64,000 nt of DNA from the IMG/VR virus record IMGVR_UViG_3300042465_009257, positions 62,001-126,000 of that record, one strand, 5' to 3'. This DNA is from a virus. Made by a program: the position numbers and the translations under genes. Below, piece after piece: positions 58,831-64,000 of the stretch. Each line of letters opens with the position of its first letter. Within the stretch, counting starts at the first letter, position 1. A model generated the notes under the pieces. The model was given only the letters and a program-made list of their open reading frames with translations, was not told the DNA's origin and ran no database searches.

Positions 58831-59561
58831 ATTCCGAACCTTCCTCTTGTTGAATTGAAGTTTTGTTGAATTTCTGCTGTAGAGAATGCTCTATTATAAA
58901 ATCGTATTAGCGGTATAGTTCCTATCCAGTTATTTGCTCCGCCACTGGACCTTGAACCAATGTTCCTATGGGTTGTTCCAGCACCTAGTGTATTTACATT
59001 CGGTCTGCCGTTTCCAATCTGATTTGTACTAGTAGTACTTTGTAATACTCCATTTAAGTATATAGAAACGCTAGATCCATTCCAAGAGCATACTAAATAG
59101 TAAAAAGTGTTTGCGAATAATGTTGAAGTAGTTCTTGCTCCTGTATTAAAACCTCCAGCATTGTCAAACCAACCTGATCCATTATTTAAATCTATTCCAA
59201 AAGCTATTACACCAGAAGGATTATAAAGCGCTATCCAAGTGCTATTTTCTTGAATATAAAGTTGATGATAGTTTCCTACTGTTGGTAGTGAATTTGAATA
59301 GCAAATAAATTCATACGTAGCCGAAGTAAATCCTGATTGTATATTTGTTGTCAAATTAACATGATCATTGGTCCCATCAAAAATAATAGACCCGCCATTG
59401 GCACTGCTAAATGTAGGTCCATTTGTTAAAGTGCCATTATTTCCTCTACCACTCCTATCCGCCCAAACAGTGCCGCTTCCAGGATAGCTCTTCTTATCCG
59501 CCGCATCTAAACACAGCACCAGCCCATTACTCACAATCTTATTCTGATAATTACACGCCAT
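58827..59561 (-). CDS. LamG/ConA-like lectin domain protein, copy 1
   Basis: A 244-residue LamG-type protein, first of the tandem set: IVSNGLVLCLDAADKKSYPG, DRSGRGNNGTLTNGPTF, FDGTNDHVNL, CSWNGSSVSIYLNGVLQS and RFYNRAFSTAEIQQNFNSTRG. It has an extra strand near residue 200 (GTTHRNIGSRSSGG). It begins 2 nt after the stop of the giant fibre gene, so the whole group is one transcription unit. Confidence 0.8.
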   Translation of the reverse strand: MACNYQNKIVSNGLVLCLDAADKKSYPGSGTVWADRSGRGNNGTLTNGPTFSSANGGSIIFDGTNDHVNLTTNIQSGFTSATYEFICYSNSLPTVGNYHQLYIQENSTWIALYNPSGVIAFGIDLNNGSGWFDNAGGFNTGARTTSTLFANTFYYLVCSWNGSSVSIYLNGVLQSTTSTNQIGNGRPNVNTLGAGTTHRNIGSRSSGGANNWIGTIPLIRFYNRAFSTAEIQQNFNSTRGRFGI

Positions 59562-59563
59562 AT

Positions 59564-62500
59564 TTAAATCTCAGTCTGTAGTTTATCAACGTCTTTGCGC
59601 TCCCCGAAAATTACGTAATTGTAAAAACCATCAACATTGCCCACCTCGACGCTCTCGGAATTCTGAGACGCGACGAATAGCTGCTGGGGCTTGCCGATTT
59701 GCGTGAGGGTGACGGTGACGGAATCTTCGTCTACTAATTCGCGCCAATACTCCGGCAAAAGAATAATGGATTCATTTGTTTTGCCGCGAATGTAAACGCC
59801 GTTTTCTGGACCTTCCAAACAGGCGTATTGGAGTTGTTTGGCGGCTTTGGTGGGATGCGGGATTAGGAATGATTTAGTCGCGGCGGAAAAGTGGCCGGAG
59901 ACTTTGGCATTGCCGACAACGTCGAGTTTTTCTGTGGGAAGGGCTATCCCAATACCAATATTTCCTGTTCTTAATATAGTTAAAGATGGAGTAGCATTCC
60001 ATGATCCTAATTTAGAATCAATATTAAAACTGCCGTTAAGATCAAGTCTAAATGCGCAGTATATATTGCTTGTGCCTGCTTGGCCAAGCATTACAGAACT
60101 ATCAGTCGATCCAATAGTACTGGTTAAAGGGCTTTGTACATTTAGTCTTGCGCCTGGAGCATTTGTTCCAATACCAACATCCCCAGTACTAGTAACCGTC
60201 ATTCGAGTCGTACCGTCCGTCTGAAACTCCATCGCACGAGCCGCGCCGCCGACGCTCCCCTTCTCAGTCCCGATCTTCAGAACATTAGTGTCCCATTTCA
60301 GATTTAAGCGCTCAAATGTCGTCGCGTCTGTGTAGGTGTTATAGAGTCTGAAGGTTTGAGCGTTGGCAAGATTACGTTGAGCTAGGATTCCTGCTCCTTC
60401 TCTGGAAAGGACAATATCTTGAGCTACTAATCCCCAGCTTAAAGTACATCCCGTCATTTCATATTGTAGCCCCGAATAAGCAGTTGTATCATTTAAACTG
60501 CTTACTCCGCTCATAGCGAATTGTATTTTATAACTACTAGGGCTATATACACCTACTGCATAGCTACCAGACAATGGGAATGCTAAAGCAGGACTATTAG
60601 AAGCTCCTGATGCTCCTCCAATGTAACTTCCGTATTTTGTAACTTTAGCTTTACTTACTCCACCAACTTGGAAATCTAAAAGATTACTACCAACATTCGA
60701 TGCCGTATCAGTCACATTAAGCTTTACCGCTGTAAATAATTGCTGCACAGTTCCTCCAGAAACCCAGGCTGCCGTAGTTGTATTCGCGTAAGAAACCGAA
60801 GTTAAACTCGAAGCCGTTACAATGAAAGTTCCATTATATCCAGAAGGATTAATACCCGTGACAACAATCGTAGATCCAACTGGAATTACAGCAGTTTGCG
60901 TAGCGAAAGTAATTGTTGCAATTGTGCCCGTGCCACTCGCTCCAGTAATAGCCACGCTATTATTATTCCATGTTTCTGCTATATCTAGTTTAGCAAATGG
61001 CGCGGCAGTTCCGATGCCGACATTACCAATTGCGGTAGTGCCATCATGAGCCAGAATTACATCTCCGTCTTTCGGACTAGTATTGGCCGCAACAGCTTTG
61101 CCGCCATAAACAAAAATTTTACCGCCAAAATTAAGACCACCTGTTGCTGCACTATTAGCGTCACCAGCCTTAAGTTTTAGCATTTCTCCAGGATGACCAG
61201 TTGACGCAGTTTCATTGATTTGGATAAATCTAGAACCTGTACCATTAGTTCCTGTTGTACTAAATTGGATTCCCGTATTGGTATAGTTGCCACCCTGATC
61301 ACCGGGGTTTTGAACTAGATTTCCTGATGAATCTAGTTGCCACATTCTTCTCAAAACTCCAGCAGAATCTGAGATAAAGAAGTTTAAAGAATTAAATCCT
61401 GCGGGGCGATACGCAGATCCTTCAATTTTAGCTGACTCGTAATTCCCTTGGCTATTATTAGAATGAAAACTAATTGATGGTAATACATAAACTGCTCCTG
61501 CATCGTAACCTTCGATTTTGATTGTAGGGGATACGCCGCCGCGCAAATGAAGAAGAGTGGAAGGAGTCGTGGTTCCAATACCAACATTCCCTGCGCTTGG
61601 ATTAAGAAGAACTTTCCCATTATCACCATTGAAAATTTGAATCTTAGATAATTGATCTGATGATCCTAAAGAGTTATAAACTGTAAAGTTAATTGCAGGA
61701 TTTGTCGTATCCCCTGATGGAAACCAGTTTGAAGTTAACTTTAACTGATTATATGTAGCCCCTGCAATACTACTACTTGTAATAGTTTTTACATGTAACC
61801 CAACTCCATCAAATGAGAATAAAGTATTACCTGTATTTCCAGAATCTATAACACTAAATCCTCCTCCACCAAGTTGTAATGTTGTTCCAAAAACCCCTTG
61901 TACGAAAGCCTCTATAGATGTATTATACGGCTTAAAGCTTATACGAGAATTATTTGATGTATCACCAAAACTTCCAATAATAACGCCCGTACCGCCAGAC
62001 TTTTTAACATCAAGAAGATATGAAGGAGCATTCGTACCAATACCAACATTCCCCGTACTTAATACCCTTAATCTTTCCGTCGCATCAGTTTCTAAAACAA
62101 GATCTCTCGCCGCGCCGCCGACACTGCCTTTTTCAGTCCCGATCTTCAGAACATTCGTGTCCCATTTTAGGTTTAGTCTCTCGAAGGCAGTGGCATCTGT
62201 ATATGTATTATAAAGTCGGAAGGTTTGAGCGTTTAATCCGTTTCGTTGGGCTAGGGTCCCTGTCGCATCTCTAAAAAGTGCTAAATCTCCATTACCATTT
62301 GCGGCATAACTTAAAGAGGACCATGAAAAACTTCCATTATTAGCTAATTGGACTAGTCCAAGAAGACTTTCCCAAAATGCAATTTTAGATGTATTTGGAG
62401 TTAAAACATTAGCTTTGCTTCCAATTTCAATCCATCCGCTTGGAGCAGCACCTTTTATGGCGAAAGCATCGTCTAAAATAATTGCATTTGCTCCAAGATT

Positions 62501-63328
62501 TGCATATGTAGAATCATCCGCCAGTCTAATATCTAGCCCCGCGCCGTTGCGTTTAATCGCGGGGAATGAGGAAGTAATTCCTCCTATACAAAGAGAATTA
62601 GCTACGTTTGGACTTGCGCGAAGTAATAATTGCGCTCCAGAAGCAGGATCAGAATTTGAGTTTGAAAAATGAATAGGAGCATCTCTTAATGTGAAATAAC
62701 CCCCATTTGCTAAAACACTACTTCCTACATAAAGATTCCTTGGTCTAGTCGCCCCACTTGCGCCAATATCATAGATATTGTCAGTATTAGCTAGTAAATA
62801 CCCAGCATTAGATATTTTCCATTTTACTGCTGTTCCAGTTTTAAAACGGATTTCTTGGGATGTATTATCGCCGTAGATTCCAGTCCCACTGCCCGATTCT
62901 GCCGTTAACGAGCCAAAGGAAAATGAGCCTACATTAATAGTTGAGTTTGTCGCTACGCTACGTGCGAATAAGTTTCCTGAACCGTCAATATAGGTTTCAT
63001 TTGGACTACTCGCCCAGCCCCATGACTGTAATTTGGCGGCTTGACCTCCACTTTGCCCCAAAACGGTAATAGCCTGCGTATTTGTATCAGGGGTACTAAT
63101 TGTAATAGTTGGGGTAATGACACTTGTCCCAAAATAGCCAGTCCTCGGCCTAGTCGCCCCACTTGCGCCGATGTCCTTGGTGTTATCCGTCCCAGTCAAC
63201 AAGTGACCGGCACTAAAGGTCCAGTCTACTCCTGCATTTGCTAAAGAGCCAAATCCCACAACTGATGATCCGCCAGTAATATTGATGGGTCTCGCAATTC
63301 CTGTTCCTGACCATTCTCTGCCAATCAC
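59564..63328 (-). CDS. C-terminal part of giant tail fibre with phage fibre chaperone-like end
   Basis: A 1254-residue frame that is the larger part of a longer fibre gene interrupted upstream (it opens at a GTG with no leader, in the middle of fibre sequence). It has fibre repeats (LLTGTDNTKDIGASGATRPR; QTFRLYNTYTDATAFERLNL; VGIGTNAPSYLLDVKK) twice or more. The C-terminal 120 residues (KSFLIPHPTKAAKQLQYACL, EGPENGVYIRG, PEYWRELV, LTQIGKPQQLFVA) match the intramolecular chaperone-like C-terminus known from marine and cyanophage fibres. Confidence 0.8.
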   Translation of the reverse strand: MIGREWSGTGIARPINITGGSSVVGFGSLANAGVDWTFSAGHLLTGTDNTKDIGASGATRPRTGYFGTSVITPTITISTPDTNTQAITVLGQSGGQAAKLQSWGWASSPNETYIDGSGNLFARSVATNSTINVGSFSFGSLTAESGSGTGIYGDNTSQEIRFKTGTAVKWKISNAGYLLANTDNIYDIGASGATRPRNLYVGSSVLANGGYFTLRDAPIHFSNSNSDPASGAQLLLRASPNVANSLCIGGITSSFPAIKRNGAGLDIRLADDSTYANLGANAIILDDAFAIKGAAPSGWIEIGSKANVLTPNTSKIAFWESLLGLVQLANNGSFSWSSLSYAANGNGDLALFRDATGTLAQRNGLNAQTFRLYNTYTDATAFERLNLKWDTNVLKIGTEKGSVGGAARDLVLETDATERLRVLSTGNVGIGTNAPSYLLDVKKSGGTGVIIGSFGDTSNNSRISFKPYNTSIEAFVQGVFGTTLQLGGGGFSVIDSGNTGNTLFSFDGVGLHVKTITSSSIAGATYNQLKLTSNWFPSGDTTNPAINFTVYNSLGSSDQLSKIQIFNGDNGKVLLNPSAGNVGIGTTTPSTLLHLRGGVSPTIKIEGYDAGAVYVLPSISFHSNNSQGNYESAKIEGSAYRPAGFNSLNFFISDSAGVLRRMWQLDSSGNLVQNPGDQGGNYTNTGIQFSTTGTNGTGSRFIQINETASTGHPGEMLKLKAGDANSAATGGLNFGGKIFVYGGKAVAANTSPKDGDVILAHDGTTAIGNVGIGTAAPFAKLDIAETWNNNSVAITGASGTGTIATITFATQTAVIPVGSTIVVTGINPSGYNGTFIVTASSLTSVSYANTTTAAWVSGGTVQQLFTAVKLNVTDTASNVGSNLLDFQVGGVSKAKVTKYGSYIGGASGASNSPALAFPLSGSYAVGVYSPSSYKIQFAMSGVSSLNDTTAYSGLQYEMTGCTLSWGLVAQDIVLSREGAGILAQRNLANAQTFRLYNTYTDATTFERLNLKWDTNVLKIGTEKGSVGGAARAMEFQTDGTTRMTVTSTGDVGIGTNAPGARLNVQSPLTSTIGSTDSSVMLGQAGTSNIYCAFRLDLNGSFNIDSKLGSWNATPSLTILRTGNIGIGIALPTEKLDVVGNAKVSGHFSAATKSFLIPHPTKAAKQLQYACLEGPENGVYIRGKTNESIILLPEYWRELVDEDSVTVTLTQIGKPQQLFVASQNSESVEVGNVDGFYNYVIFGERKDVDKLQTEI

Positions 63329-63618
63329 AAAAGTGCCAGCAGACCAGCCATTGAAATCCGCTCGTAATCAACTCCTGAGTTAGTATATGTATTATAAATT
63401 CTAAAAGTCTGAGCAACTCCTGCATTACGTAATGCTAGACTATTTGCAGCATCACGCTGTAAGTAAACATCAGGATTCGGCGTACTTGCTCCCATAGCAA
63501 GGTGACCTACCGTTACTAGTCCATTTGTACTAGTCTGAAAGATGCGATTTGTGCCATCTATAATAGAGAAACTGCGACTGCCTCCACCAGCAGGAACTTT
63601 AAAAGAAAAGTCATTATA
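63325..63618 (-). pseudogene. tail fibre gene, middle segment, in broken frame
   Basis: This segment continues the fibre reading frame immediately after the TAG at 63619-63621 (YNDFSFKVPAGGGSRSFSII, then VYLQRDAANSLALRNAGVAQ and TFRIYNTYTNSGVDYER) and then runs out of frame near 63356-63363, just before the 1254-residue frame. Fibre homology resumes there in the other frame (ADFNGWSAGTFVIG). It is therefore the middle of one ancestral gene, separated by a stop on one side and a frame shift on the other. Confidence 0.7.
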
Positions 63619-64000
63619 CTACCCTCCAATTGTAATATTACGATCACTATCAATAGTTAAAGCTGCTAATAAAGCATTCTGAGCAGAGCCTGAGCTTCCT
63701 GCGGGGGCGACTTGAAAGATTACAGATCCACCCGCCCCAGTCCCCGTTCCTTGGGACCCGGCGATGGTTAAGTTTGTTCCAGCGGTATTAGTTGTTCCCG
63801 CTATTACGGATTGAACGGATATAGTTTGAGCTATTGGGGCGGCGACATCTGTGTTTCCTAATCTAATGTTGGCGGCAGCGCGGCGAGTGAGAAATAAATC
63901 ATAACTACCACCATCGGCAAAAGATCCAGTAGACCACTGTAGGGCCAAAGAGTTTCCTAGAAATAATCCTGCAAATTGACCATTATAAAGACCCGCTCCA
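63619..64000 (-). pseudogene. tail fibre gene, upstream segment ending in TAG
   Basis: The frame is open from the window edge (GAGLYNGQFAGLFLGNSLAL onward) to a TAG at 63619-63621. It contains the fibre segment YDLFLTRRAAANIRLG, then AGTNLTIAGSQGTGTGAGGS, ALTIDSDRNITIGG. The next codons downstream, in the same frame, continue the fibre homology. The true start lies beyond the window. The TAG is either a nonsense mutation or a sequencing error; recoding is unlikely because other genes here end in TAG. Confidence 0.7.

Noticed and set aside
63340-63370. Programmed frameshift in the fibre gene
   Set aside because: The junction has no slippery heptamer; a small deletion explains it better.
63619-63621. 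Reassignment of TAG to an amino acid in late genes
   Set aside because: Other genes in the window, including nrdA and thyX, end in TAG and no other long gene needs TAG read-through, so a lesion or error is more likely.
57452-64000. Diversity-generating retroelement
   Set aside because: No reverse transcriptase or template/variable repeat pair with A-specific changes was seen; the LamG copies differ by ordinary divergence.
1-64000. CRISPR array, integrase/attachment sites, capsid or terminase genes
   Set aside because: No regularly spaced repeats, recombinase motifs (tyrosine or serine), portal, terminase or capsid-like frames were found; they may lie outside the window.

Overview
This window is part of the genome of a large, AT-rich, lytic-type tailed dsDNA phage, most likely siphovirus-like. 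It shows a long tape measure gene, a tail tube candidate and tail fibre genes, but no contractile sheath. It has its own replication, recombination and nucleotide-synthesis genes. The host cannot be named. A lipobox protein and two signal-peptide proteins suggest a Gram-negative or otherwise secretion-competent host. No integrase, repressor, capsid or terminase gene lies in the window.

Layout: almost every gene is on the minus strand, so transcription runs from high to low coordinates. 1-9.4 kb: family C DNA polymerase (cut by the window edge), a separate DEDDh exonuclease, a RecB/Cas4-type nuclease, a metallophosphoesterase, a methyltransferase-like protein, a TOPRIM primase and a cREC protein. 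10.6-20.4 kb: small hypothetical genes, a DnaB helicase, an alpha-CTD-like HhH protein, two PD-(D/E)XK nucleases, a RecA-like recombinase, ThyX, a MazG-like protein, and a tRNA-Tyr-like element in the leader of a small gene. 20.4-27.4 kb: class I ribonucleotide reductase alpha and beta, a lipoprotein, a ClpP-like protease, a glycosyltransferase and a dNMP kinase. 30.3-49.4 kb: tail morphogenesis, with six large tail-tip proteins of mostly unknown type, a 1546-residue tape measure and probable assembly chaperones. 49.5-64 kb: a pectate-lyase-like tailspike, the probable tail tube protein with a strong terminator, secreted-looking adhesins, three tandem LamG genes and a huge fibre gene that is interrupted twice.

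All credible plus-strand genes look like insertions. Two are copies of the same cassette (a small ribbon-helix-helix gene followed by a GIY-YIG homing endonuclease). One is a decayed AP2-type homing endonuclease tail. One is a compact family-A-like polymerase of unknown role. One cassette sits between an intact dNMP kinase gene and the 5' stump of a second, diverged copy of it, which looks like the scar of a homing event.

The clearest regulatory signal is a series of near-consensus sigma70 promoters (TTGAC-N17/18-TATAAT-like). Their -10 box lies only 5-9 nt before an ATG, or before the 5' end of the tRNA-like element, so the predicted transcripts are leaderless. Recognising them also moves several gene starts, because the TTG of the -35 box is in frame with the gene and can be mistaken for a start codon.
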